NCBI RefSeq assembly: GCF_002939305.1
Contig: NZ_MVDI01000002.1
Coordinates: forward strand, 248,001 to 312,000
Direction: 5' to 3'
From: Chroococcidiopsis sp. TS-821
GTDB taxonomy: Bacteria > Cyanobacteriota > Cyanobacteriia > Cyanobacteriales > Chroococcidiopsidaceae
DNA: 64,000 nucleotides
A program made the position numbers and the translations under genes. Positions within the stretch are counted from its first letter, which is position 1. Each line of letters starts with the position of its first letter. Of the stretch, positions 19,381-28,704 are shown piece after piece. The notes below the pieces were generated by a model. That model did not search any database, was not told where the DNA came from, and worked only from the letters and a program-made list of their open reading frames with translations.

Positions 19381-19748
19381 ATCGACCTCCTGCATAAATT
19401 GCACTTTTTTGATGATTTTGGACTTTGTTTATATAACAGCAAATTTATTCACTTATAAAGTTGAGTCAAGCGTAAAATCACGTTATTTTTCAGAAATCCT
19501 TATAGTCAGGAATTCCTGTAAATTTACCGAGAATATTTGTTGAAAAATATTAAACTGCTGACAAGCTATCCGTGTAATTTCGCTTGGAATCTAAAGACGA
19601 ACAACGCTAAGTTTAGTGTGGATTTTTAATTTGTAGCAGAAAGTCAGAGGTTTAAGATCCGACTATACTTTTGATTTTTCTAAAAGAAACCTTCTGCTTT
19701 AGATCTCCTACCTTCTGCCTTCCTAATTAAGATTTAACTATATAAAAA
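19381..19748. other. 368-nt AT-rich spacer before the GspE-type gene
   Basis: No open frame or RNA gene is supported. The stretch is AT-rich and should contain the promoter and leader of the downstream ATPase gene. Confidence 0.5.
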
Positions 19749-21437
19749 ATGCAAATTTCGTCCAATACTACCTCAACTTGGCAAAGATTAAAAAATCAAG
19801 AAATTACGTGTGCTGAAGCTTTAAAACTGTTAGTAGATGAACAGGGAAACGTTAATTATGAACTGCTAGATAACGATGTTAGCTACCGATTCTTACGTCA
19901 CTTTCCTGATAAAAGTTTATTGCCGCCAACGATTCCGTTATTACTGTGGCGCGGTTGTTATTATCTAGGCAGTCCTGTCAAGATTACTCCTGAAGCGATC
20001 GGACTCATTACAAAACGTACAGGTAGCGAAATTAAAATTATTCCGATTTCTGATAAAAGTTATCGAACCTGGTTTCACAGCCAAAATCTCAATAATAATC
20101 GCATCAACGCCGCCCCCTTAGTTAACCCGCTGACCGGCGAACAAGAACAGGAAAATATTTCCGAAACTACTCAGATCTCGTTATCGCGGGCGGCGGATCA
20201 AATCGAACGCATCAAAACCTTACTTTCGGGGGCGTTACGCAACCGTGCGAGTGACATTCATCTCGAACCGACAGCGGAAGGATTGCGCGTGCGTTACCGT
20301 ATTGATGGCGTACTGCGTGATATTACCATGCTGCCACCCGAACAAAGCCGCCGCGTGATTGTCGCGCTGAAAGTGATGTCCAATATGGATATTTCTGAAA
20401 GTCGCCGCCCGCAAGATGGGCGGATTGAGGAGAAATATTCGACAGCAACGGCTACTGATGTCGGTATGGATATGCGCGTGAGTACGCTTCCTTGCGTCAA
20501 CGGCGAAAAGGCTGTCATTCGCTTGCTACCGCGTGAAAACCCATTTTCCAATATCGATAGTTTAGGCTTTTCTCCAGAAACATTATCGCTTTACACAAAC
20601 TGGTTACAACAGCCCCAGGGCATGATTATTCTTACAGGTCCTACAGGTTCGGGTAAAACGAGTACGCTGTATACAAGTCTGCAAAGCGTCGCGAAAGAAA
20701 ACGTCAATGTAGTGACAGTAGAAGATCCGGTAGAGTACGTCTTACCTCGAATTACACAAACTCAAGTTAACGAAGCTGCAGGAATGACATTTGCTGCTGG
20801 TTTGCGGGCAATTTTGCGGCAAGACCCTGATATTATCATGGTAGGTGAAATCCGCGATCGCGAAACCGCAGAAACCGCAGTTCGTGCCGCACTAACAGGA
20901 CACTTGGTGTTTACAACATTGCACACGAATGATGCGCTCGGCGTGATTCCGCGTTTGAAAGATATTGGACCCGATCCCGCACTACTGAGCGATGCTTTAT
21001 TAGGAGTCGTGGCGCAGCGGTTAGTCCGGCGTGTTTGTCCCCACTGTGGTGAATCTTATACACCGACAGAAGCTGACTTACGCATTCTGGGAATAGATTG
21101 GAGCCAAGCGAATGCATCGCAATGGCGCAAAGGTAAAGGATGTAGTGCGTGTTTTCATTCAGGTTACTTGGGACGCGAAGCGATTGTCGAGTTACTCGAT
21201 ATTGATGATGTTGTGCGCGAAATTATTTACGAAGGAACGATTACTCAACTACGCCACTATCTGCAGGAAACTCATTTTGCTTCTTTCCGAACAGCAGCGA
21301 TCGCTAAGGTCACGAGTGGTTTGACTACTATAGAAGAAGTATTACGAGTCATCCCGCGTACCGCTTTGTACTCGAAGTCTTCAGTAAAAGACTGGACAAA
21401 AGTTAAACGCTTGAGCGCTGTGCAAAGTTATGAATGA
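19749..21437 (+). CDS. GspE/PulE/PilB family secretion or pilus ATPase
   Basis: A type II secretion/type IV pilus assembly ATPase of 562 residues. The C-terminal ATPase has Walker A GPTGSGKTS (about 297-305), an Asp box and Walker B IIMVGEIRDRETA (about 361-373). The His box is TTLHTNDALGVIPRL. The zinc-binding cysteines are CPHC and CSAC (about 429-466). The N-terminal 150 residues are shorter than in cyanobacterial PilB (about 670 total). No pilT, pilC or other pilus gene is adjacent. It is therefore probably a second GspE-type paralogue rather than the main PilB; the role is uncertain. Confidence 0.88.
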   Translation: MQISSNTTSTWQRLKNQEITCAEALKLLVDEQGNVNYELLDNDVSYRFLRHFPDKSLLPPTIPLLLWRGCYYLGSPVKITPEAIGLITKRTGSEIKIIPISDKSYRTWFHSQNLNNNRINAAPLVNPLTGEQEQENISETTQISLSRAADQIERIKTLLSGALRNRASDIHLEPTAEGLRVRYRIDGVLRDITMLPPEQSRRVIVALKVMSNMDISESRRPQDGRIEEKYSTATATDVGMDMRVSTLPCVNGEKAVIRLLPRENPFSNIDSLGFSPETLSLYTNWLQQPQGMIILTGPTGSGKTSTLYTSLQSVAKENVNVVTVEDPVEYVLPRITQTQVNEAAGMTFAAGLRAILRQDPDIIMVGEIRDRETAETAVRAALTGHLVFTTLHTNDALGVIPRLKDIGPDPALLSDALLGVVAQRLVRRVCPHCGESYTPTEADLRILGIDWSQANASQWRKGKGCSACFHSGYLGREAIVELLDIDDVVREIIYEGTITQLRHYLQETHFASFRTAAIAKVTSGLTTIEEVLRVIPRTALYSKSSVKDWTKVKRLSAVQSYE

Positions 21438-21493
21438 TGAGTTTTAAATTATGAATAGAATAAACTCAAAACTCACAATTCAAAACTCTGACA

Positions 21494-22498
21494 ATGAAAG
21501 CTGTTTTGATGACTGCACCTGGTAATCCAGATGTTTTGCAACTACAGGAAGTCGCGACTCCTAGAATAGAAAACGATACAGAAATCCTCGTGCGCCTGCA
21601 AGCTGCAGGTGTTAATCCCATCGATACAAAATTACGCCGGCGCGGCACGTTTTATCCAGAGCAAATGCCCGCAATTTTGGGCTGTGACGGTGCAGGAGTT
21701 GTTGAAGCGGTGGGTTCTGGCGTTCAAAAGTTTCGTGTTGGAGATGAAGTTTATTTTTGTCAAGGCGGACTTGGCGGTAAGCAAGGAAACTACGCGCAAT
21801 ACATAGTCGTAGACGAACGTTTTGTTGCTCTTAAACCAACTTCACTATCTTTTGTCGCCGCAGCAGCAGCACCTTTAGTGTTAATTACCGCTTGGGAGGC
21901 TTTATGCGATCGCGGACGGCTTCAGCCAGGGCAAAAAGTTCTCATTCATGCTGGGGCTGGTGGTGTTGGTCATGTAGCAATTCAACTAGCTAAGTTGCAC
22001 GGTGCAACAGTTTGCACAACCGTGAGTTCGCACGAAAAAGCTGCATTTGTCCATCAACTAGGCGCTGATTATGCAATCCTTTACAAAGAAAAAGATTTCG
22101 CTCAAGCTGTACTTGATTGGACAGGTGGAGAAGGTGTCGATTTAGCTTTTGATACAGTTGGCGGCGAGACTTTTGCGAAAACTTTTGCAGCAGTGCGCAT
22201 ATACGGAGACCTCGTGACAATCCTTGAGCCAGATGCGGGTACGAATTGGAAAGTCGCGCGCAATCGCAATCTCCGCATTAGCTATGAATTGATGCTCACT
22301 CCCATGCTACAGGGACTCACGAGCGCGCAACAACATCAAGCCGATATTCTCAATCAGTGTCGGCAATGGTTTGATGAAGGAAAGCTGAAAATTCACCTCA
22401 ATAAAATTTTCCCCCTAGAACAAGCAGCGACCGCACATCAAGTCCTCGAAGCTGGCTCGACGATGGGTAAAATTGTTTTAGTGACTGGCAACGAGTGA
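21494..22498 (+). CDS. Zinc-independent quinone oxidoreductase (MDR superfamily)
   Basis: A 334-residue medium-chain dehydrogenase/reductase. The GroES-like domain contains RLQAAGVNPIDTKLRR and AILGCDGAGVVEAVG. The Rossmann domain has VLIHAGAGGVGHVAIQLAK (about 150-168), diagnostic of the NADPH:quinone reductase branch, and ends with GKIVLVTGN. The structural and catalytic cysteines of zinc alcohol dehydrogenases are lacking. The substrate is probably quinones or reactive enones, unresolved from sequence. It starts 56 nt after the GspE-type gene. Confidence 0.87.
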   Translation: MKAVLMTAPGNPDVLQLQEVATPRIENDTEILVRLQAAGVNPIDTKLRRRGTFYPEQMPAILGCDGAGVVEAVGSGVQKFRVGDEVYFCQGGLGGKQGNYAQYIVVDERFVALKPTSLSFVAAAAAPLVLITAWEALCDRGRLQPGQKVLIHAGAGGVGHVAIQLAKLHGATVCTTVSSHEKAAFVHQLGADYAILYKEKDFAQAVLDWTGGEGVDLAFDTVGGETFAKTFAAVRIYGDLVTILEPDAGTNWKVARNRNLRISYELMLTPMLQGLTSAQQHQADILNQCRQWFDEGKLKIHLNKIFPLEQAATAHQVLEAGSTMGKIVLVTGNE

Positions 22499-23330
22499 CT
22501 TGTACGCTAGCATCTTTTTTCGGTGACGCTGCACTCTGTTTTGTATTCGCGAGTACAACTTATAGACACATGCAAATCGGTCTCCTGAATAGCTAAAACA
22601 CACTTACACAACTACACTGAAAGTGCTATCAACGCGCGATCGCAATTTTGAACATAAAAGGGTAGTAGACGACTCGATATCAAATTAGCAGCAATAGATT
22701 GCTCCATCAGAGTCCGCTTCTGCGATCGCAACTGCGCTGGTAAATCATATATTAACGGAAAAGATAAGTTCTCTAGTTAAACACGTAACAGTGGCTTGAG
22801 TAGCAAGCTATTGATGCCTCTTAATAGTTGTGATGTTGAGGAGTGGAACTAATCATTGGGAAAATTGCTTGTCAAGGAAGTCTTTGTGCTGATGACGCAG
22901 TTTCCCTTTACCATGAGAATAAATCAAAAATATACATAATTTTACATTGCTTCATCTAATTTTACTTATTCTGTTGATTCCAGCCTTCATTCCACAAATG
23001 CTCTTGCTTGCTCACAAGTTCCTCAAATTGTTTTTATAACTTTAAAGTGTCAGCACTCTAATCATTACTCGTTCGCTACCGAGCAAAGCAGGAGGAAAAG
23101 TTAAGGAAAAAGATGAAAAGCAACATATGTGTCACAATATTCTCTAATTTGTAATATCTCTTCGTAATTCGAGTTTGCGCCTAAGTACGTTAGTGGCTAC
23201 GTATAAAACCAAACATGCAAGAAGACAAGAGATAGGGGATAAATAAGTTAAGGTTGCTACATCATCTACTACCTGAAAATACTATCTTTCCACGTCTTAT
23301 TTCTTAAGTAAAGCAAAGGAGGGATAAGTT
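22499..23330. other. 832-nt intergenic region with no gene seen
   Basis: It contains HIP1 sites and AT-rich stretches but no coding-like frame, tRNA or strong terminator. The promoter of the 23.3-28.7 kb cluster presumably lies near its right end, where an AAAGGAGGG ribosome site precedes the first gene. Confidence 0.5.
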
Positions 23331-23510
23331 ATGTCTAACAACAAATTTGGACTTACTTTAAAAAACATACTTCTTGCTCCAGTACGATTAGTTCAATATA
23401 TCTGGGAAGCAGTTAGTAGAATTTTTGGTCCTAGCGAAGATCGCTATCCCGCTACAGGAGTTCAACCTTTTGAAGGAGAACCAGCTGACGATAAAACAGA
23501 TGATTGGTGA
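23331..23510 (+). CDS. Small conserved-looking cyanobacterial protein (59 aa)
   Basis: ATG at 23331 is preceded at 10 nt by AAAGGAGGG, one of the strongest ribosome sites in the window. The product starts MSNNKFGLTLKNILLAPVRL with an amphipathic helix continuing to WEAVSRIFGP. It ends in an acidic tail containing YPATGVQPFEGEPADD. Short proteins with a TGVQPF-type tail are recalled from other cyanobacteria, sometimes with unsupported enzyme names; I know no function. It heads the cluster leading to the P-type ATPase. A peripheral membrane role is only a guess from the amphipathic helix. Confidence 0.75.
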   Translation: MSNNKFGLTLKNILLAPVRLVQYIWEAVSRIFGPSEDRYPATGVQPFEGEPADDKTDDW

Positions 23511-23583
23511 AATCGTAGCAGGAATTAAAATATTTTTATCTTTGCATAATTGCAGATAAATTGATAAAAATTTGCTCAGATAG

Positions 23584-23613
23584 GTTGCAGGGATATCGTA
23601 CTTAACCTGCAAC
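23584..23613. promoter_or_regulatory. 8-bp hairpin between the small gene and the ComFB-like gene
   Basis: GTTGCAGG (23584-23591) pairs with CCTGCAAC (23606-23613) around a 14-nt loop. No T-run follows, so it may be a processing or attenuation element rather than a full terminator. Confidence 0.35.
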
Positions 23614-23738
23614 TGTTAGCTGTTAGCTACAGTTTATAAAAACTTAGCTAGCTTCTTGTTGAAAAAAACTCAACTTTAAAAATTTTACAAAATGTCTCCT
23701 TAAATAATGACATAAATTGAAGATAAAGGAAACAAACA

Positions 23739-24095
23739 ATGACTAAAACCATTGTAAATTTAACCTTGCCCATTTTAATAGAGGAAATTGAGTTTGCGCT
23801 CAATCAATATCCCCATCACCCTTATCAGCAAGCTTTTGCTAATCCTGACTTACGCCAAGAACTCATTGCTTATGTTTTGAGTAGAGTATTGAGTTTATAT
23901 GTAGTGGTTGATGAGGAAAAACAGCAGCGCATAGATTTTCAACATATGTATCATAAACCAGAGCAGAAAAAAGAAAGAGAAGCTTATATTCATGAGGGAA
24001 TTCATTATCTCATCGATAAATATGCTGAATACGTACATCACCATATCCCCGCAGAAATAAATTCGGAATCTACTCCTTCTAATTGGTTTGGTTAA
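23739..24095 (+). CDS. Hypothetical protein, possibly ComFB-like
   Basis: A 118-residue soluble protein: IEEIEFALNQYPHHPYQQAF, then LRQELIAYVLSRVLSLYVVV and a His-rich helix GIHYLIDKYAEYVHHHIPAE. The EL(I)AYVLSRV...LY pattern resembles the late-competence ComFB domain common in cyanobacteria. ComFB-like proteins have been linked to nucleotide second-messenger binding. The match is partial and from memory. A weak AAAGGAAA element precedes the ATG. It lies 22 nt before the DUF5132-like gene and is probably in its operon. Confidence 0.65.
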   Translation: MTKTIVNLTLPILIEEIEFALNQYPHHPYQQAFANPDLRQELIAYVLSRVLSLYVVVDEEKQQRIDFQHMYHKPEQKKEREAYIHEGIHYLIDKYAEYVHHHIPAEINSESTPSNWFG

Positions 24096-24117
24096 TTGAA
24101 TAAAAGGAATTGTATTG

Positions 24118-24639
24118 ATGTCGGCACAAGAAGTGGAAATTGAAGCCAGCGAAATCCTTAAAGGTTTAACTGCAGTAGTTTTGGCACCTATTATCTTTCC
24201 TACGGCAGCAACCCTGAGTCATCCTTTAACTCAAGCTGTTCTCAAAGAAAGTATAATTCTAGCAGAAAAAGTACAGGAGAAAACAGCACAAATAGAAGAG
24301 ACAATAGCAGATTTAGTGGCAGAAGCAAAAGCAGAATTAGTTGCTCGACGCGAAACTGAGATGAGTTCAACAAATAGAGGAGTTACGCGGAATAACTCAG
24401 AAGCGAGTGAGTACATTATTAATGTAGTTACTGAGATTAATAAGCAAGTCAAAGAAATGACAAATGGTGTTGCTGATCTACGATTATTACTACCACTAGG
24501 ACTCAGCGCGATCGCTTTACGCCAACTCCTCACAAAAGGCTTACAAATTGAAGAAATTCCCTGGTATGTCCTCGCTTGGTATGCTTTTGATAGTTTTACA
24601 AAACTCAACGAGACGCCAACACTGCGATCGCCGGAATAA
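24118..24639 (+). CDS. DUF5132-like protein with a second, ATPase-linked tail
   Basis: A 173-residue protein (ATG 24118 after AAAAGGAAT). Residues 1-75 follow the DUF5132 pattern: a hydrophobic LTAVVLAPIIFPTAATLS, HPLTQAVLKESIILAEKVQE, then ETIADLVAEAKAEL. Residues about 110-165 (LRLLLPLGLSAIALRQLL, then IPWYVLAWYAFDSFTKLN) form a second hydrophobic segment like that of HMA2-type proteins encoded near P-type ATPases. It ends 6 nt before the P-type ATPase, implying co-translation and perhaps an accessory membrane role (inference). Confidence 0.7.
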   Translation: MSAQEVEIEASEILKGLTAVVLAPIIFPTAATLSHPLTQAVLKESIILAEKVQEKTAQIEETIADLVAEAKAELVARRETEMSSTNRGVTRNNSEASEYIINVVTEINKQVKEMTNGVADLRLLLPLGLSAIALRQLLTKGLQIEEIPWYVLAWYAFDSFTKLNETPTLRSPE

Positions 24640-24645
24640 GGAGTA

Positions 24646-27519
24646 ATGGTGATTCAAGCAATACATACCGCAGTTCCAGGCAGAGCAAGATATCGCATTG
24701 ACAAGCTTTATCGCTGTGTAGAACTCAAACAGCATCTGGAATTTCATTTATCCCAACACCCAGGGATTGTCAGCGCTACAGCAAATCCCTTAACAGGCAA
24801 CATTTTAGTTCGTTTTGAGTTAGATCTCAGCGCTGATGAGGTAGAAAAATTCATTGCAGAAATTGCACGTACTTACAATCCACACGCCGTTGCTCCTCCA
24901 GCAGCAAGTAAAAATCTGCAAAAAACTGTCCATTGGCACGCTCTCGATGTCGATGCTGTTTTAGCACAGTTGCAAACATCAAACACCGGATTAACTCAGG
25001 TAGTTGCTAGCCAAAACCTACAAAAATACGGCGCCAACACGTTACCAGAAACTGCAACTCGCTCAGAATGGAGTATGCTGCTTGAGCAGTTTCAATCGCT
25101 ACCTGTTGGTTTACTCTGTATGGCAGCGGGGTTATCGGTGGCAACAGGAGGAGTTGCAGACGCGCTAGTAATTATGGGTGTTGTCGGTATTAATGCTGCA
25201 ATTGGTTATTTCACCGAAAGTCAGTCAGAAAAAATCATTCATTCGCTCAAAAGCCGCGATCGCCCGTTAACTTCTGTCGTGCGCGATCGCCAAATCGTTG
25301 AAATTAATACCGCCGAAGTTGTTCCTGGAGACATTTTAGTTCTCAAAGCCGGAAATTATGTTGCCGCTGACGCGCGATTAATTGTGGCAGAAAACCTGAG
25401 TATTGATGAATCTGCACTGACAGGCGAAAGTTTACCCGCGAGCAAAAGCACTGCAACTTTGATTGCTGCTGATATTCCCTTGGGCGATCGCATTAACATG
25501 GCTTACAAAGGAACGTTAGTACTTGGGGGACAAGGTTTAGGTGTTGTTGTCGCAACAGGTAAATTTACCGAAATCGGTAAGATTCAAGCGATGATCGGCG
25601 AAACGCCCATTCAAACAACGCCCTTAGCACGACAACTTGATGAAGTCGGTTCGCAACTCGTCATGCTTGCCAGTGGAGTTTGTGCCCTCGTCTTTGCGGC
25701 AGGATGGCTGCGCGGCTACGGTTTGCTACAAATGCTCAAAACATCAATATCACTTGCTGTTGCGGCTGTTCCTGAAGGTTTACCGACAATCGCAACGACA
25801 ATTTTGGCGCTGGGTATCCAAGAGATGCGCAAACATAAAATTCTCGCGCGCAGTCTGAATGCAGTTGAAGCTTTAGGGGCAGTCCAAACGATCTGCCTTG
25901 ATAAAACGGGGACAATTACGAAAAACCAAATGTCCGTTGTTGAAATTCACGCAGACACAAAATCAGTTTCTTTGGTAGATGGACATTTTGATGTAGCAGA
26001 TGCTGGCACGCTCAAACTGATTCAAATCGCAGTTTTATGCAATGAAAGCGTCGTCACGCGCGATGAACGTGGCGAATATGTTGTCACCGGTTCAGCCACC
26101 GAGAATGCTTTAGTTTATATGGCGATCGCTGCTGGCATTGATGTTTTAGCACTCCGCGAACAGTATCCCTTGATTGAAACTCAACCGCGTGCAGAAAATC
26201 GCAATTACGTGCGGATGTTGCGCCAGCATCAGCAACATCCCCTGGTTGCAGTTAAAGGTAACCCTATAGAAGTTCTGGATTTGTGTCGTTGGCGGCTCAA
26301 TGATGGCGAACGGGTACCACTCACTGATAAGGATCGACTGGCGATCGCGCTGGAAAACGAGCGCATGGCAGGTAAGGCTTTACGCGTGCTAGGAGTTGCT
26401 TACGGGCACGAAAGTACCGAGTTAATCTGGTTAGGGTTAATCGGTATGGCAGATCCGGTGCGTCGCGGTGTCAAAGATTTGATCGCGCAATTTCATCAAG
26501 CAGGGATCGATACAGTTATGATCACCGGCGATCAAACTCCTACAGCTTATGCTATTGCTAAAGAATTAAAATTATCTCGCAACGACCAAATTCAAATTTT
26601 AGATGCACAAGATTTAGTGAATATTAACCGCGAGGCGCTGCAAGCTTTGTGCGATAAAGTTGATATCTTTGCGCGAATTAGCCCTGCCAATAAACTGCAA
26701 ATCGTGCAAGCGCTACAAGCCGTAGGTAAAGTTGTTGCGATGACAGGTGATGGAATTAACGATGCACCTGCTTTAAAAGCTGCCAATGTCGGGGTAGCGA
26801 TGGGAAAAGCCGGAACCGATGCGGCGCGGGAAGTTGCAGATATTATCTTAGAAGACAACAATCTTGAAACAATGATTGTGGCGGTGAGTCAGGGGCGGAC
26901 GATTTACAATAATATCCGCAAAGCTGTCCACTTTTTGCTCGCGACAAACCTCAGCGAAATTATTGTCATGGCGATCGCTACAGCTGGAGGTTTTGGACAA
27001 CCTTTAAACGCACTGCAACTTCTCTGGCTCAATTTAGTCACAGATATCTTTCCCGCTTTGGCTTTGGCGCTAGAACCTGCGGAACCTGATATTTTGCAAA
27101 AACCGCCGCGTAGTCCCGATGAGCCAATCGTTAAAGCATCCGACTTTCAAAGAATTCTGTTTGAATCGGCAACATTATCTGGTAGTACTTTAGCCGCGTA
27201 TGCCTACGGAATTGCCCGTTATGGTATCGGTATGCGAGCAAGTACGATCGCTTTTATGAGTTTAACACTCGGTCAACTTTTGCACGCGCTCAGTTGCCGT
27301 ACTGAACGTAGGATTTTTGATGACGTCCCAACTAACCATTATCTCAATCTAGCGTTAGGTGGTTCGCTGACGTTACAATTCCTTGTCTTAGCTCCTGGAT
27401 TGCGCAATTTGTTAAAACTCACGCCGTTGGATGGTTGGGATTTACTCGTTATCGCTAGTAGTGCGTTGTTTCCTTTGGTTGTTAATGAAGGTACAAAAAA
27501 TCAGGGTACACAGCAATGA
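24646..27519 (+). CDS. P2-type cation-transporting ATPase with N-terminal HMA-like domain
   Basis: A 957-residue P-type ATPase, ATG 24646 after AAGGAG. Residues 1-80 form an HMA-like domain (VPGRARYRIDKLYRC) without the CxxC metal site. Then come a P-type N-terminal domain, TGES (about 258-261), PEGLP in M4 (about 374-378), the phosphorylated DKTGT (about 418-422), a nucleotide domain, and GDGIND (about 701). The last segments include LWLNLVTDIFPALALALEP. PEGLP and NLVTD place it with P2 (Ca2+/Mg2+/Na+-like) pumps, not heavy-metal P1B pumps (CPC), so the HMA domain is an odd combination. The ion is unknown. Its stop overlaps the MetK-like start (ATGA). Confidence 0.9.
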   Translation: MVIQAIHTAVPGRARYRIDKLYRCVELKQHLEFHLSQHPGIVSATANPLTGNILVRFELDLSADEVEKFIAEIARTYNPHAVAPPAASKNLQKTVHWHALDVDAVLAQLQTSNTGLTQVVASQNLQKYGANTLPETATRSEWSMLLEQFQSLPVGLLCMAAGLSVATGGVADALVIMGVVGINAAIGYFTESQSEKIIHSLKSRDRPLTSVVRDRQIVEINTAEVVPGDILVLKAGNYVAADARLIVAENLSIDESALTGESLPASKSTATLIAADIPLGDRINMAYKGTLVLGGQGLGVVVATGKFTEIGKIQAMIGETPIQTTPLARQLDEVGSQLVMLASGVCALVFAAGWLRGYGLLQMLKTSISLAVAAVPEGLPTIATTILALGIQEMRKHKILARSLNAVEALGAVQTICLDKTGTITKNQMSVVEIHADTKSVSLVDGHFDVADAGTLKLIQIAVLCNESVVTRDERGEYVVTGSATENALVYMAIAAGIDVLALREQYPLIETQPRAENRNYVRMLRQHQQHPLVAVKGNPIEVLDLCRWRLNDGERVPLTDKDRLAIALENERMAGKALRVLGVAYGHESTELIWLGLIGMADPVRRGVKDLIAQFHQAGIDTVMITGDQTPTAYAIAKELKLSRNDQIQILDAQDLVNINREALQALCDKVDIFARISPANKLQIVQALQAVGKVVAMTGDGINDAPALKAANVGVAMGKAGTDAAREVADIILEDNNLETMIVAVSQGRTIYNNIRKAVHFLLATNLSEIIVMAIATAGGFGQPLNALQLLWLNLVTDIFPALALALEPAEPDILQKPPRSPDEPIVKASDFQRILFESATLSGSTLAAYAYGIARYGIGMRASTIAFMSLTLGQLLHALSCRTERRIFDDVPTNHYLNLALGGSLTLQFLVLAPGLRNLLKLTPLDGWDLLVIASSALFPLVVNEGTKNQGTQQ

Positions 27520-28697
27520 AACAAGATTTCATGTTTACCTCCGAGTCTGTGACTGAGGGACATCCTGATAAACTCTGCGATCGCATTAGTGACGCGATTG
27601 TCGATCGCTTTTTGCAGCAAGATCCTTACGCGCGAGTGATAACGGAATGTGCCGTTTCTACCGCAATTGTCTTTATCGCGGCGCGGTTTGAACCTAACAC
27701 AAACGTTGATTTTACCAACATTGCTCGCCAAGTGATTGCACAAGTCGGCTACGACCAACCTGAGTTTAATGCACGCACTTGTAGCATCTTGACTAGCCTC
27801 AAAGAATTGCCGCGCGATCGCTTGTATCATTTTGATGAAAATCAGTTATCGGACGCAGACATTGAGCAAATTCCGGTGAAAAATCAAGCTACGGTATTTG
27901 GCTTTGCGTGCAAACAAACTCCGGCTTTGATGCCATTACCGATTTGGCTAGCGCACAAACTAGCAAAGCGATTGAGTACTGCAAAACACATCCTGCCCTA
28001 TTTAGCACCTGATGGTAAAACCCAGGTGGGAGTTGAATACCGCGATCGCCAACCGCATCGCATCCACAGTATCACCATTGTTGCCAGTCAAAATGATACC
28101 AAACCGGATTTAGCACAATTACAAGATGACATTCGCCAAACCGTCATTGACGCAGTCTTTGCTGATGAAGATATTCGCCCCGATCCGGCGACGCGAATTT
28201 TTATCAACCCTGAAGGTTTATTTGTGACAGGTGGTCCTTACGTCCACGCTGGGTTAACAGGGAGAAAGAATGCTATTGATACCTATGGCGAATACTCGAA
28301 GCATAGCGGTGCCGCGTTGAGTGGTAAAGACCCCATCCGCATCGACCGAGTCGGCGCATATATGGCACGGTATGCGGCAAAAAATATCGTAGCAGCAAAT
28401 TTGGCGGATGAGTGTGAAGTGCAGCTTAGTTATTCTATTGGACTTGCTCGCCCAGTCAGCATTCAAGTCGAAACGTTTGGTACGGGTAAAATTTCCGATA
28501 CTGAATTGACAATGCTTCTCGAAAAGTATTTTGATTTTCGGTTAGCGGCGATCGTGCGCGACTTCAAACTACGCTTTCTTCCAGCACTCACCCCTGGTGG
28601 ATTTTATACAAAACTTGCTGCTTATGGTCATGTTGGCAGAATGGATATCAATTTACCCTGGGAAGCAACGGATAAAGTGTCTGCATTAGCGTCCTGA
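27516..28697 (+). CDS. Divergent S-adenosylmethionine synthetase paralogue
   Basis: A 393-residue MetK homologue. The fold signature is preserved: TSESVTEGHPDKLCDRISDA (8-27, His16 and Asp18), AGLTGRKNAIDTYGEY, SGKDPIRIDRVGAYMARYAA and a C-terminal TPGGFYTKLAAYGHVGR. Two normally invariant blocks differ. GAGDQGLMFGYA is replaced by PVKNQATVFGFA, so the aspartate becomes Asn123, and GGPxGD becomes GGPYVH, so the second aspartate becomes His245. In E. coli MetK these two aspartates contact methionine. The enzyme may have altered kinetics or substrate, or not be a SAM synthetase. It is translationally coupled to the ATPase, not a stand-alone housekeeping metK. Confidence 0.9.
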   Translation: MKQDFMFTSESVTEGHPDKLCDRISDAIVDRFLQQDPYARVITECAVSTAIVFIAARFEPNTNVDFTNIARQVIAQVGYDQPEFNARTCSILTSLKELPRDRLYHFDENQLSDADIEQIPVKNQATVFGFACKQTPALMPLPIWLAHKLAKRLSTAKHILPYLAPDGKTQVGVEYRDRQPHRIHSITIVASQNDTKPDLAQLQDDIRQTVIDAVFADEDIRPDPATRIFINPEGLFVTGGPYVHAGLTGRKNAIDTYGEYSKHSGAALSGKDPIRIDRVGAYMARYAAKNIVAANLADECEVQLSYSIGLARPVSIQVETFGTGKISDTELTMLLEKYFDFRLAAIVRDFKLRFLPALTPGGFYTKLAAYGHVGRMDINLPWEATDKVSALAS

Positions 28698-28704
28698 GAA
28701 AATC

